Source: Tillandsia leiboldiana (taxonomy: Eukaryota > Streptophyta > Magnoliopsida > Poales > Bromeliaceae). Taken from it: DNA of 64,000 nucleotides. Shown piece after piece: positions 11,102 to 22,475 of this stretch. The notes under the pieces were generated by a model. It did no database searches and had not been told where the DNA came from. It saw only the letters and a program-made list of their open reading frames with translations. How positions within the stretch are numbered: the stretch's first letter is position 1; each line of letters starts with the position of its first letter. The stretch is taken from positions 13,232,508-13,296,507 of the forward strand of contig CM055065.1 of the NCBI GenBank assembly GCA_029204045.2, given 5' to 3'. Made by a program: the position numbers and the translations under genes.

Positions 11102-13251
11102 TGTCACGCCCCGGGTGTAAACCAGAACCCGGGCCCGCCAACAGATCCGCCGTGCACACGGAATTTTCCATGTACACGAAGCGCTGGTAACCTGCTCAGA
11201 TAGATAATATAAAATAAAAGAGCATAAACAGAGCTGAATTAGTAAAACTAAAGTAATCTCAGACTGAAACAAACTACAAACTGAAATAAAAGTACAATAT
11301 ACTCCCAACTCCCAAAAAGATACAAACAGCTGGCCAAAGCCAGACCCAAAAGTAAACTACTGAAGTTTGAGATACAAAAGGGGGGTATAATAAAACCTCG
11401 CTAGTCTCTCGCTCGGGGTAGATGATCTAACTAGTCGGCGATTCTCTTGCCTCAATCTGCCGCTGAAGGCCCAGCAGCCCGCGCAGATGACTCTGCAAAA
11501 CAAAGGGAAGAAGACAGAAAACAACAATGGGGGTGAGAACTACTAGATAAACCAGTAGCCTCCCCTAGTGGGTAAAACCTCTAATGCTGACGCACCCACT
11601 AGGAATAAAGAGGCAAAAGAAAAGAACGGTGGTATGAAATAAAGACTGCTGGAAAAAGAACTACCACTACTATGCCTCTAAATGCAGTGCCAAAGATACT
11701 GTATAAATGCAACTATAAAGCTGACTGCCCAAAGAAACCCAATCAGAGGGCCAGGAAATACTGGCACTGCCTGCTCTGTCATCACTCACACCTCGCCAAC
11801 TGTGCCCGGCGCTCGGCACGATGTAAAGCCTACTCCGGAGTGGCACTCGAGGGGAGCGACCCACACGAGTAAAGTATCTCTGTATCAAGCATCTCTGTAA
11901 CCAATGTCTCATACTAGCAGGACTGGATCATGACCATGATCAAAGTGGGAATACTCCATCCACTAATGCAACCCCGATCCCCAATCTGATGTGATAATAA
12001 CATCCGGTCAACCGCCCAAAATCCGCGGTCACCGCTGAACCCATAGACCCTAATCTGATAAGGTAAGAATATCTGGTCAACCGCCTAATATCCGCGGTTG
12101 CCACTATGCCCCATAATCCCCAAAACGAGTCTAAACTGTCCCAGACTCAAGATCCAACTACACCATCTCAAGATCCCGCTCCTACTCGATCATCATGCAT
12201 CGATAGAGAATAATAACACTAAAGCATGTTTTCTCCTAAGTCAAATCCCATAATAAAGTGCTGCAGTAAAATAGTGGCTTAACTAGTTGTCCAAATAAGC
12301 ATGCCAGTGTTCTCTTTTAAAAGCATTTGAAAGGTGACTAAGGTTTCTTGTAAAGAATCAATTTAAAATATTAAAGGGTTATTTATTTGCATGCGGATTA
12401 AGATATAGCAATTTTCCAACTTTATTGTCCCAGATTTATCACATAAAAGCTATCACTTAATTTAGGGGGCCAATGCAATAGGTTCATATACCACAAGTTA
12501 ACTATCACATTTAATATTGGGAAACTCTACTATTCCTAGTGTGCAAGTCAACAAAGAGGGAAACGCAACCACCCACCTTGAAAAGCGTGCACAATACCCT
12601 AAGAAAATACCCGCTGTCCTCTATGCACACCGTCAGCTGAAACAGTATCCTATAACCTCACATAAGTGTACACGGTGTAAAAACTACAAGTCTCAAAACA
12701 GATTTGCTGTTTTATAATCAGCACGCAAAACGAGGAATTTCACCTCTGTCTCGAGCTCCTAAAATCTCAAAAAAATCACGGTTGCGTTCCTCGCGAAAAG
12801 TAGCCCAAAATCGACTCTTGAATCGCCTCGATCTGATATTCCTACGCTGAGAAATAATTCGTCGAAGTAGCCGCTATCCAAAAACCCAAACAGCAAAAGA
12901 GGGGGTCAAAACACCTCGGGAATCATGCCAAGGAATCGGAATCCAGAGAAATCACCAACACGGAAAACGAAGCCCTACCTCTTAGGAACACACCGGCGAA
13001 GAAATCGTCGAAAGAGGACTCCTGTACTGCGCAGGGGACTCCTCGGACTGAAATGCGACGATAACGGGCCAAGATTGGGGGAAAAACGAGGCGCTCTGTA
13101 AAATCCGGATCGCCGCTGTCGAGCTTCCAAAAATTTTGGAAACCCACCACGAGATGTAAAATAGTGTGAGGAACAACTTTGCTAAAGGTCCCTCCCTCTC
13201 ATTCCCTCTCTACACTTCGGAAAAAGGCAGAGAAAAGAGAGAGGTGGGCTG

Positions 13252-13259
13252 TATATATA
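13252..13259 (-). promoter_or_regulatory. TATA box of the Tekay-like LTR
   Basis: TATATATA within CCTATATATACAGCCCAC on the minus strand, about 965 bp from the LTR start. The GC-rich CACGTG block lies directly upstream, as expected for U3. The older solo LTR has TATAAATA at the same place (34804-34811). Confidence 0.65.
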
Positions 13260-13457
13260 GGCCCAAAAGTCTTTTGGGAAAAAGACCTCCAAGTCCCAAG
13301 ATTCGGGCGCCCGGTCCGGCCCAGCCCGATTTCGGGCGCCAACAGTGCGGCCCGGCCCGCCAATTTCCGGGCGCGCACAGTGCGGCCCGGCCCAGCCCGC
13401 TCGCGCACAGGATCCCGCCGCACACCGCACAGCCAAACGACCCGCCCCAGAGCCCGC

Positions 13458-13896
13458 CACGTGTCCGCCAAACAGGCGGCAGCTGTGCGGGCCCAGCGGG
13501 GAAGCGCCACGTGCCCCCCCTCCCCGGGTCAGCACGCGTGCGGCGCCCGCCACTGGCGTGACGCCACGTGGGGCGGCGCCGCCAGACGCGACCGTCGGTC
13601 CGTCAACGCGCCGCCCACGTGCGCGTACGGCCGCAGTCGCGCGGTGCTGCGTGCGCCACGCGCACATGGGCCGGCCAATCCGGGGCCGCCACGTGGCGCG
13701 CCCCGGTCCACCGTGCACCGCGCATGCTGCCCCCGCCTGCCCAGCCTGCCCGCGCTGCCCGCGCGCGATCCCTGCGCCGCGCGCGCTGCACCGGCCCAAC
13801 CGGTGCCTGCCACGTGGCCCGCCGGTCCACCGTGCACCGGCGGCCCGCTCCGTGGACCGAGAGCCGTGCGCCGGCCCAATAAGAGCCTGCCACGTG
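13458..13896 (-). promoter_or_regulatory. cluster of seven CACGTG (G-box) motifs in U3
   Basis: CACGTG occurs at 13458, 13508, 13565, 13616, 13690, 13811 and 13891, mostly as CCACGTG. The cluster is upstream of the LTR TATA box on the minus strand. G-boxes are bound by bHLH and bZIP factors in plants. The cluster recurs in the other LTR copies, and six motifs are at matching places in the solo LTR (34975-35425). Confidence 0.55.
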
Positions 13897-14220
13897 TCCC
13901 GGCCGGTCCACAGCTCCCCCCGTGCACCAAATTGCGCAGAAAACTTCCGGGGGTCCGTTTTTGGGCATCCGGACTCCAAAATAAATATGTAAATAGCCGT
14001 TTTCAAGCGTTTTTCCGCGCTGAATTCAAATACGGCCTCCGATTAGCTTGATTCCACTCCTAAAATTCGGCAAAGGCAGCCGAAGGTCAGGCTTGCTCCC
14101 AAATCCTCTCAGGTTCCAAACAACATATCACTTTGACATGTTGGGGGCCCCACACACCAATAATAGGTGTTCTACACCCCGAAATAGGGGCAAAACCACC
14201 GGAAAACCTGGGACACTACA

Positions 14221-14255
14221 TCCTCCCCCACTAACAAAAGTTTCGTCCTCGAAAC
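14221..14255 (-). promoter_or_regulatory. polypurine tract and adjacent hairpin
   Basis: On the minus strand the tract AGTGGGGGAGGA (14221-14232) abuts the 3' LTR and would prime plus-strand DNA. Just before it lies a perfect 6-bp hairpin, GTTTCG-AGGA-CGAAAC (14240-14255). The gypsy derivative has the same pair at 48580-48614 (AGTTTC-GAGGAT-GAAACT, then the tract). Confidence 0.8.
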
Positions 14256-14267
14256 GAAAATCATACC

Positions 14268-17200
14268 TCAATCCTGAGCCTCGAACAGGTAGGGGTAGGC
14301 GTCCATCATTGCTGACTCGAGCTCCCACGTCGCCTCGCGCTCATCATGATTGCTCCAGAGGATCTTCACATAGGGAATGACCCGATTACGCAATTCTCTC
14401 ACCTCTCGATTCAGAATCCGTAGTGGGCGCTCCTCATACCTCAAATCCTCGCTGATCTCAAGCGGCGTGAAGTCGATGACGTGCGATGGGTCGAAGACGT
14501 ACCTCCTCAGAGTGGAAACATGAAAAACATCGTGGACACCAGCCAGTCTCGGGGGAAGTGCAAGTCGGTAAGCAACTGGCCCGATACGCTCCAATACCTC
14601 AAAGGGTCCAATGTATCGGGGACTGAGTTTCCCGCAAATACCAAACCTCTTTATCCCTTTGGACGGTGAGACTTTCAGAAATACATGCTCTCCCACCTGA
14701 AACTCTAAGTCTCGTCGCCGAACATTAGCATAGCTCCTCTGTCGACTCTGAGCGATCTGAAGGTGCTGTCGGATCACTCTAACCTTTTCTTCTGCCTCTA
14801 GCAACAAATCTGGTCCCAGAGTCCTTCTCTCCCCCACATCACTCCAATATAGCGGTGATCGACATTTGCGTCCGTACAACGCTTCAAACGGAGCCATTTG
14901 GATGCTCGCTTGAAAGCTATTGTTGTACGCAAACTCAGCCAGTGATAAGTGTCGAATCCATCCACCGCCAAACTCTAGGATACAAGCCCTCAGCATATCC
15001 TCAAGGATCTGAATCGTCCGCTCTGACTGTCCATCAGTCTGTGGGTGGAAAGCTGTACTGAATCTGAGCTGAGTCCCCAAGGTAGTCTGTAAACTCCCCC
15101 AGAATCGCGAAACAAACCTCGGGTCTCTATCTGACACTATGGAAGCTGGCACCCCATGTAACCTCACTATCTCATCCAAGTATAATTGGGCTAGTCGTTC
15201 GAGTGGCCAAGTAGTCTGTATAGGCAAAAAGTGCGCTGACTTGGTAAGTCGATCCACCACTACCCAGATAGCATCTGCACCTCCTTGTGCCCTCGGTAAT
15301 CCTACCACAAAATCCATCGTGATGTGGTCCCACTTCCACTCGGGAATTGGAAGACTTTGTAACTTGCCAGCTGGCACACGATGCTCAGCTTTTACCTGCT
15401 GACAAGTTAAACACTGAGACACAAACCTCCCAATATCCCTTTTCATGCCATTCCACCAGAAGTGTGTCTTGAGGTCCTTATACATCTTAGTCCCCCCAGG
15501 ATGAAGGGTGTAAGGTGTATAATGGGCCTCTCTCAATATCTGCTCTCTGATCTCAGAATCCACTGGCACACAGGCTCGATCCCTGTACCTCAGTACTCCC
15601 GCAGTATCAACTGAAAAATCTCCTGATCGATCACTCGGAATCTGATCTCGAATCTTGGTCAAATGGGGGTCCTCGCTCTGTTTCTCCCGGATCCTCTCCA
15701 GTAGAGTGGGCTGCACGACCAAAGACATCAGTCTAGCAGAGACCCCAGGGGATACAACCTCTATCTCGAGCCGTCTCAACTCCTCTAATAGTGGCGCCTG
15801 ATATGTAATCAACATGGACAAACTCTGCACCGCTCTCCTACTCAAAGCATCTACAACCACGTTGGCCTTTCCTGGATGGTAAAGGATATCCACATCGTAA
15901 TCCTTCAGTAACTCTAACCATCTGCGCTGCCTCAAATTCAGTTCCTTCTGCGTGAACAGGTACTTTAGGCTCTTGTGGTCGGTGTAGATCTCACAGTGCT
16001 CCCCATATAGGTAATGGCGCCAAAGCTTCAGTGCAAACACCACGGCAGCAAGTTCCAAGTCATGGGTAGGGTAATTCTTCTCGTAATCCTTAAGCTGTCT
16101 CGATGCATAAGCAATTACCCTCCCTTCCTGCATCAGCACGCATCCAAGTCCACTGTGCGATGCATCACTGTAGATCACATATCCTTTCCCCATAACAGGG
16201 AGGGAAAGGATAGGAGCGGTCATCAATCTATTCTTTAGCTCCTCAAAGCTCCTCTGGCAGTCCTCGCTCCAGAGAAACTTAACTCCTTTACGCGTCAACC
16301 GAGTGAGGGGTGTGGAAAGCTTCGCAAAGCCTTCCACAAACCGACGATAATAACCAGCTAACCCCATGAAGCTGCGCACCTCAGATACAGTCGTCGGTCG
16401 GGGCCAATCTCGAACTGCCTCAATCTTCGCCGGGTCTACTGCTACACCGGCGGCGGAAATCACATGGCCCAAGAAAGCTACCTCCCGAAGCCAAAACTCG
16501 CACTTTGACAGCTTGGCATACAACTTCTTATCTCGTAGAAGTTGTAGCACAGTCCTCAAGTGCTCCTCGTGCTCGGCCTCGCTTCGGGAGTAAATAAGGA
16601 TATCATCAATGAACACCACCACAAAACGATCCAGGAAAGGCCGAAATATCCTGTTCATCAAGTCCATAAAGGCGGCAGGGGCATTAGTCAATCCAAACGG
16701 CATAACTGTAAACTCATAATGCCCGTACCGTGATCTGAAAGCAGTCTTAGGAATATCCTCGGCCTTCACTTTCAGTTGGTGGTAACCAGACTGTAGATCA
16801 ATCTTGGAAAATACACAAGACCCTTGCAGCTGATCAAAGAGATCATCGATGCGCGGCAAAGGGTACTTGTTCTTAATGGTCACTTTGTTCAATTCCCTAT
16901 AGTCCACACACAACCGAAGTGACCCATCCTTCTTTTTCACGAATAGCACCGGTGCTCCCCAAGGCGACACACTTGGTCTAATAAAGCCCTTATCCATCAG
17001 ATCTTGCAGCTGTGCTTTAAGCTCTCGCATCTCAGCCGGTGCCATCCGATAAGGAGCCTTAGAGATTGGCGCAGTTCCTGGAACTACGTCAATCACAAAC
17101 TCAATCTCTCTGTCTGGCGGCATACTAGTCAGCTCAGGTGGAAAAACATCCGGAAACTCGCGGGCAATAGGAATATCCCCGAGTCCCGGTGTCGCCTTAG

Positions 17201-17708
17201 GCCCCTCAACAACACTAGCCAAAAAGGCTACACATCCTCGATGAATCATCCGCCTCGCTCGGGAAGTCGAAACCACAGAGGCAAAGAAAGCACTCTGACA
17301 TCCCCGATATACAAACATCTCCTGGCCTGGCTCTCTAAAAGTGACAGTCCTCGCTGCACAATCAATAGTCGCGAAATACCGAGCCAGCCAGTCCATCCCA
17401 AGAATCACATCAAAGTCCCTCAGCTGTCTCAAGACCAACAGGTCTGCTGGCATAATCCAGGACTCGATCTGCATCGGGCAGGACCAACAACACTCCTCCA
17501 CGTGCAAAGTGTGATCGGGAATCTGAACCTCTCGTGCATGTGGCAAAAATCCTACCTCTAACCCATGTAATGATGCAAAAGATCTACTAATGAAAGAATG
17601 CGATGCTCCAGTATCAAATAAGGTACGAGTCCTAATGCCAGAGAGTAAGGTGATACCTGCCACCACATGGTCCGCTGCTGAAGAATCCTCTACCTGTGCA
17701 GCATACAC
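14268..17708 (-). CDS. pol: gypsy pol: protease, RT, RNase H, integrase, chromodomain
   Basis: An open frame of 1146 residues. The aspartic protease DTGASHSF is at about 32-39. RT spans about 210-400 with FIDD at 366-369 (the YxDD site with F in place of Y). RNase H begins at YSDAS, about 513-517. The integrase zinc site is H729, H736, C766 and C769, and the catalytic triad is D799, D860 and E896 (QTDGQSERT). A chromodomain-like tail lies at about 1090-1142 (RVIPYVKILWSNHDEREATW). This order is that of a Tekay/del chromovirus. The protein would copy the element RNA and insert the cDNA, with the chromodomain guiding it to heterochromatin, as known for the family. All visible catalytic residues are present. 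The start is set by the open frame; in the living element translation would probably come through from gag, which lies directly upstream in other frames. Confidence 0.9.
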   Translation of the reverse strand: MYAAQVEDSSAADHVVAGITLLSGIRTRTLFDTGASHSFISRSFASLHGLEVGFLPHAREVQIPDHTLHVEECCWSCPMQIESWIMPADLLVLRQLRDFDVILGMDWLARYFATIDCAARTVTFREPGQEMFVYRGCQSAFFASVVSTSRARRMIHRGCVAFLASVVEGPKATPGLGDIPIAREFPDVFPPELTSMPPDREIEFVIDVVPGTAPISKAPYRMAPAEMRELKAQLQDLMDKGFIRPSVSPWGAPVLFVKKKDGSLRLCVDYRELNKVTIKNKYPLPRIDDLFDQLQGSCVFSKIDLQSGYHQLKVKAEDIPKTAFRSRYGHYEFTVMPFGLTNAPAAFMDLMNRIFRPFLDRFVVVFIDDILIYSRSEAEHEEHLRTVLQLLRDKKLYAKLSKCEFWLREVAFLGHVISAAGVAVDPAKIEAVRDWPRPTTVSEVRSFMGLAGYYRRFVEGFAKLSTPLTRLTRKGVKFLWSEDCQRSFEELKNRLMTAPILSLPVMGKGYVIYSDASHSGLGCVLMQEGRVIAYASRQLKDYEKNYPTHDLELAAVVFALKLWRHYLYGEHCEIYTDHKSLKYLFTQKELNLRQRRWLELLKDYDVDILYHPGKANVVVDALSRRAVQSLSMLITYQAPLLEELRRLEIEVVSPGVSARLMSLVVQPTLLERIREKQSEDPHLTKIRDQIPSDRSGDFSVDTAGVLRYRDRACVPVDSEIREQILREAHYTPYTLHPGGTKMYKDLKTHFWWNGMKRDIGRFVSQCLTCQQVKAEHRVPAGKLQSLPIPEWKWDHITMDFVVGLPRAQGGADAIWVVVDRLTKSAHFLPIQTTWPLERLAQLYLDEIVRLHGVPASIVSDRDPRFVSRFWGSLQTTLGTQLRFSTAFHPQTDGQSERTIQILEDMLRACILEFGGGWIRHLSLAEFAYNNSFQASIQMAPFEALYGRKCRSPLYWSDVGERRTLGPDLLLEAEEKVRVIRQHLQIAQSRQRSYANVRRRDLEFQVGEHVFLKVSPSKGIKRFGICGKLSPRYIGPFEVLERIGPVAYRLALPPRLAGVHDVFHVSTLRRYVFDPSHVIDFTPLEISEDLRYEERPLRILNREVRELRNRVIPYVKILWSNHDEREATWELESAMMDAYPYLFEAQD

Positions 17709-19051
17709 TCGCCCACTCTGAGCTGGAGGGCGATAATCGGTGGGATGGGAAGAAGATGGCTTGCTCGCTAGAGCATAAGGCCGCTGAGCCGTCGACCGCT
17801 GCTGCGATGATGCTGGGGCAGATGCTGAAGAAGGAGCGGCTGAGGTCGAAAAGGGGCACGCAGCTCGAATGTGCCCTGGCTGTCCACATCCGTAGCAGCG
17901 ACCCCACCGCTGGTCGCAAGTGCCGGGGAAGTGCGGACCTCCACAGAAGATACAACTGCTGGGAGCCCTTGACTGTCGGGACTGCTGCTGCTGAGACTGT
18001 CGCTGTCGCTGTGGCTGCCGCTGAGACCCGCGCTGCGACGACTGCGATCTCTGCTGCTGCTGCGGGGCCTCTGGGACCCACTAGGCCCTCGCCGCTCCGA
18101 ACGCCCACGGCCTGGGAACTGAGGCGGTGGCGGTCGGGGCGGCCTCCAAGTACTGGCCTGTCCCCCCTCGTCTGGGCTGGTCGCTTTCTGTCGGAGCTCT
18201 GAGCGACCGCGGCCCTCTGTCTGGCCACCACCTGATCACCTCTCTCCACCCACTGTGCGTGCTCTGCGGCTGCCTCCAGAGTCTGAAATCTCTGAGCATG
18301 CACCAGTGTGTAAATCTCTGGACGGAGGCCTCCCTCGAACAACTCAACCTGGTGCGGACCGTCACGGGCGACGAAGGGCACACAGTTCAGCAACTCCGTG
18401 AACTCCTGGAAATAGGCATGAGCCGATCGATCGCCCTGCTGCAGGTTCTTCAAGTCGTCCTCCAACTTCTTCTTCACACTGGTCGAAAAATAGGTGTCCA
18501 GCACCATCCGTCGGAACTCCTCCCAAGGCAGCTGCCGAGTAATCCGGAACTCCAGGGGCTCTACCCGCTGCCACCAAAATCAGCATCTCCGTCCAAACAG
18601 TGCACCGCCATGTGCACTCGATACCTCGGGTCGATGAAGAAGTCCCGAAAAAGCTTCTCCATCGCAGATAGCCATCTCCCAACAGCCCAGGGCTGCGCAT
18701 CCCGCCCTGAGAATCTAGGGGGTCCCCGCTGAACAAACTGGAGAGTTTGTTAGCGATATCCTTCTCCTCCTCCGCAGTCAAAGGCTGAATAGCTCCAGAA
18801 GCCCCGCTACTCGAAGATGGCGCTGACGGCACAAAAGGTGCAACAGGAGGCACAAGGGCCTCAGGAATAGCTGGGGATGGTGCCTCTCTCTGGGCAAGGA
18901 GCTGCTCAAACCTCTGCTCCTGGCGGCGCTGACCCTCCGCCAATTGGGCCACCAAGGCCCTCAACTCAGTAAGCTCGGGGGGTGTAGGCTGCCCTGGCTC
19001 ATCAGGGGGTAACGAGACACCCCGAGTAGGGATCCGACGTCGGGGAGGCAT
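17709..19051 (-). pseudogene. gag: gypsy gag with frame breaks
   Basis: Gag coats the element RNA. The start is taken at 19051 (MPPRRRIPTRG). The first part runs to about 18770, then the frame changes. The capsid-like core (YFSTSVKKKLEDDLKNLQQG, about 18500) is in a second frame. Two zinc knuckles at about 17845-17955 are in a third frame, the one used by pol: CIFCGGPHFPGTC and CYGCGQPGHIRAAC. So at least two frame changes separate start and pol. These may be real mutations or uncorrected indels in the assembly. The long antisense frames here are shadows. Confidence 0.75.
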
Positions 19052-19323
19052 CCTGCCACAAGAAATCACGAATAAGTAACATAACCCCACACGACCCAAT
19101 CTAGCGAAAGTCAAAGACATCCCCCAATTTCTGCGACTTTATGTTGTCTGCAGCCAACATAACGGTCCACCGGAAATTGGGTATGTCGATCCCTCTTCAC
19201 TCACTGGAAGAGTCCAATAAATAAATCAACGACTTTCGCGAAGTGTCACGCCTCTCGCGCCCTATCATCCTAGGATCTGCCAAAAGCCTAGGGTTTCCTA
19301 AGTCCCAACTGACCTATCCCTAA

Positions 19324-19335
19324 GCTCTGATACCA
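19324..19335 (-). promoter_or_regulatory. primer binding site (initiator Met tRNA)
   Basis: TGGTATCAGAGC on the minus strand, eight bases inside the 5' LTR. It matches the 3' end complement of plant initiator methionine tRNA and fixes the orientation of the element. Confidence 0.9.
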
Positions 19336-19343
19336 ACTTAATC

Positions 19344-22300
19344 TGTCACGCCCCGGGTGTAAACCAGAACCCGGGCCCGCCAACAGATCCGCCGTGCACA
19401 CGGAATTTTCCATGTACACGAAGCGCTGGTAACCTGCTCAGATAGATAATATAAAATAAAAGAGCATAAACAGAGCTGAATTAGTAAAACTAAAGTAATC
19501 TCAGACTGAAACAAACTACAAACTGAAATAAAAGTACAATATACTCCCAACTCCCAAAAAGATACAAACAGCTGGCCAAAGCCAGACCCAAAAGTAAACT
19601 ACTGAAGTCTGAGATACAAAAGGGGGGTATAATAAAACCTCGCTAGTCTCTTGCTCGGGGTAGATGATCTAACTAGTCGGCGATTCTCTTGCCTCGATCT
19701 GCCGCTGAAGGCCCAGCAGCCCGCGCAGATGACTCTGCAAAACAAAGGGAAGAAGACAGAAAACAACAATGGGGGTGAGAACTACGAGATAAACCAGTAG
19801 CCTCCCCTAGTGGGTAAAACCTCTAATGCTGACGCACCCACTAGGAATAAAGAGGCAAAAGAAAAGAACGGTGGTATGAAATAAAGACTGCTGGAAAAAG
19901 AACTACCACTACTATGCCTCTAAATGCAGTGCCAAAGATACTGTATAAATGCAACTATAAAGCTGACTGCCCAAAGAAACCCAATCAGAGGGCCAGGAAA
20001 TACTGGCACTGCCTGCTCTGTCATCACTCACACCTCACCAACTGTGCCCGGCGCTCGGCACGATGTAAAGCCTACTCCGGGGTGGCACTCGAGGGGAGCG
20101 ACCCACACGAGTAAAGTATCTCTGTATCAAGCATCTCTGTAACCAATGTCTCACACTAGCAGGACTGGATCATGACCATGATCAAAGTGGGAATACTCCA
20201 TCCACTAATGCAACCCCGATCCCCAATCTGATGTGATAATAACATCCGGTCAACCGCCCAAAATCCGCGGTCACCGCTGAACCCATAGACCCTAATCTGA
20301 TAAGGTAAGAATATCTGGTCAACCGCCATAATATCCGCGGTTGCCACTATGCCCCATAATCCCCAAAACGAGTCTAAACTGTCCCAGACTCAAGATCCAA
20401 CTACACCATCTCAAGATCCCGCTCCTACTCGATCATCATGCATCGATAGAGAATAATAACAATAAAGCATGTTTTCTCCTAAGTCAAATCCCCATAATAA
20501 AGTGCTGCAGTAAAATAGTGGCTTAACTAGTTGTCCAAATAAGCATGCCAGTGTTCTCTTTTAAAAGCATTTGAAAGGTGACTAAGGTTTCTTGAAAGAA
20601 TCAATTTAAAATATTAAAGGGTTATTATTTGCATACGGATTAAGATATAGCAATTTTCCAAATTTATTGTCCCAGATTTATCACATAAAAGCTATCACTT
20701 AATTTAGGGGGCCAATGCAATAGGTTCATATACCACAAGTTAACTATCACATTTAATATTGGGAAACTCTACTATTCCTAGTGTGCAAGTCAACAAAGAG
20801 GGAAACGCAACCACCCACCTCGAAAAGCGTGCACAATACCCCAAGAAAATACCCGCTGTCCTCTATGCATACCGTCAGCTGAAACAGTATCCTACAACCT
20901 CACATAAGTGTACACGGTTGTAAAAACTACAAGTCTCAAAACAGATTTGCTGTTTTATAATCAGCACGCAAAACGAGGAATTTCACCTCTGTCTCGAGCT
21001 CCATAAAATCTCAAAAATCACGGTTGCGTTCCTCGCGAAAAGTAGCCCAAAATCGACTCTTGAATCGCCTCGCTCTGATATTCCTACGCTGAGAAATAAT
21101 TCGTCGAAGGTAGCCGCTGTCCAAAAACCCAAACAGCAAAAGAGGGGGTCAAAACACCTCGGGAATCGTGCCAAGGAATCGGAATCCAGAGAAATCACCA
21201 ACACGGAAAACGAAGCCCTACCCTTTAGGAACACACCGGCGAAGAGAAGAAATCGTCGAAAGAAGACTCCTGTACTGCGCAGGGGGACTCCTCGGACTGA
21301 AATATGCGACGGATAACGGGCCAAGATTGGGGGAAAAACGAGGCGCTCTGTAAAATCGGATCGCCGCTGTCGAGCTTCCAAAAATTCTGGAAACCCACCA
21401 CGAGAGTAAAATAGTGTGAGGAACAACTTTGCTAAGGTCCCATCCCTCTCATCCCTCTCTACACTTCGGAAAAAGGCAGAGAAAAGAGAAGAGGGTGGGC
21501 TGTATATATAGGCCCAAAAAGTCTTTTTGGGAAAAAGACCCTCCAAGTCCCAAGATTCGGGCGCCCGGTCCGGCCCAGCCGATTTCGGGCGCCAACAGTG
21601 CGGCCGGCCCCGCCAATTTCCGGGCAGCGCACAGTGCGGCCCGGCCAGCCCGCTCGCGCACAGGATCCCGCCGCACACCGCACAGCCAACCGCACCACCC
21701 CGCCCCAGAGCCCGCCACGTGTCCGCCAAACAGGCGGCAAGCCGTGCGGGGCCCAGCGGGGAAGCCGCCCCGTGCCCCCCCCCTCCCCGGGTCAGCACGC
21801 GTGCGGCGCCCGCCACTGGCGTGACGCCACGTGTGGCGGCGCCGCCAGACGCGACCGCCGGTCCGTCAACGCGCGCCCACGTGCGCGTACGGCCGCAGTC
21901 GCGCGGTGCTGCGTGCGCCCCGCGCACATGGGCCGGCCAATCCGGGGCCGCCACGTGGCGCGCCACGGTCCACGTGCACCGCGCACGCTCTGCCCCCGCC
22001 TGCCCGGCTGCCCGCGCTGCCCCGCGCGCGATCCCTGCGCCTCGCGCGCTGCACCGGCCCAACCGGTGCCTGCCACGTGGCCCGCCGGTCCACCGTGCAC
22101 CGGCGGCCCGCTCGTGGACCGAGAGCCGTGCAGCCGGCCCAATAAGAGCCTGCCACGTGTCCCGGCGGTCCACAGCTCCCCCCGTGCACCAAATTGCGCA
22201 GAAAAACTTCCGGGGGTCCGTTTTTGGGCATCGGACTCCAAAATAATATGTAAATAGCCGTTTTCAAGCATTTTTCCGCGCTGAATTCAAATACGGCCTC

Positions 22301-22475
22301 CGATTAGCCTGATTCCACTCCTAAAATTCGGCAAAGGCAGCCGAAGTCGGCTTGCTCCCAAATCCTCTCAGGTTCCAAACAACATATCACTTTGACAGTT
22401 GGGGGCCCCACACACCAATAATAGGTTTCTACACCCCGATAGGGGCAAAACCACCGGGAAACCTGGGACACTACA
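19344..22475 (-). repeat. 5' LTR of the Tekay-like element
   Basis: 3132 bp and nearly identical to 11102-14220, but from about 20640 onward it gathers many one-base indels relative to the other copies, rising towards the assembly gap. The CACGTG block and TATA box are present (TATATATA at about 21502-21509). Confidence 0.9.

Larger units (their letters stand above)
11102..14220 (-). repeat. 3' LTR of the Tekay-like element
   Basis: 3119 bp with TG...CA ends (TGTCACGCC to GGGACACTACA as read on the plus strand). It holds two ACCGCC...GCGGT hairpin repeats at about 12000-12115, a TATA box at 13252-13259 on the minus strand, and a very GC-rich block with seven CACGTG motifs at 13458-13896. The long GC-rich reading frames at 13166-14051 on both strands are open because stop codons are rare in such sequence and are not taken as genes. 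Confidence 0.9.
11102..22475 (-). mobile_element. complete Ty3/gypsy Tekay-like chromovirus
   Basis: An element of about 11.4 kb, transcribed on the minus strand, with two LTRs of about 3.1 kb (11102-14220 and 19344-22475), a 5-bp AAAAA target duplication, a primer site matching the initiator methionine tRNA beside the LTR at 19344, a polypurine tract beside the LTR at 14220, and gag-pol between them. Domain order is gag, protease, RT, RNase H, integrase and chromodomain, as in the Tekay/del lineage. The LTRs are very similar, so insertion was recent relative to the solo LTR it sits in. The gag part is out of frame in places, so it is not clearly autonomous as assembled. Confidence 0.9.

Noticed and set aside
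13166..14051. Long open frames of 100-290 codons on both strands in the gypsy LTRs (also 21400-22270, 32024-32910, 34731-35513)
   Set aside because: They lie in GC-rich LTR sequence, overlap in several phases on both strands and have no domain. Low stop-codon density explains them.
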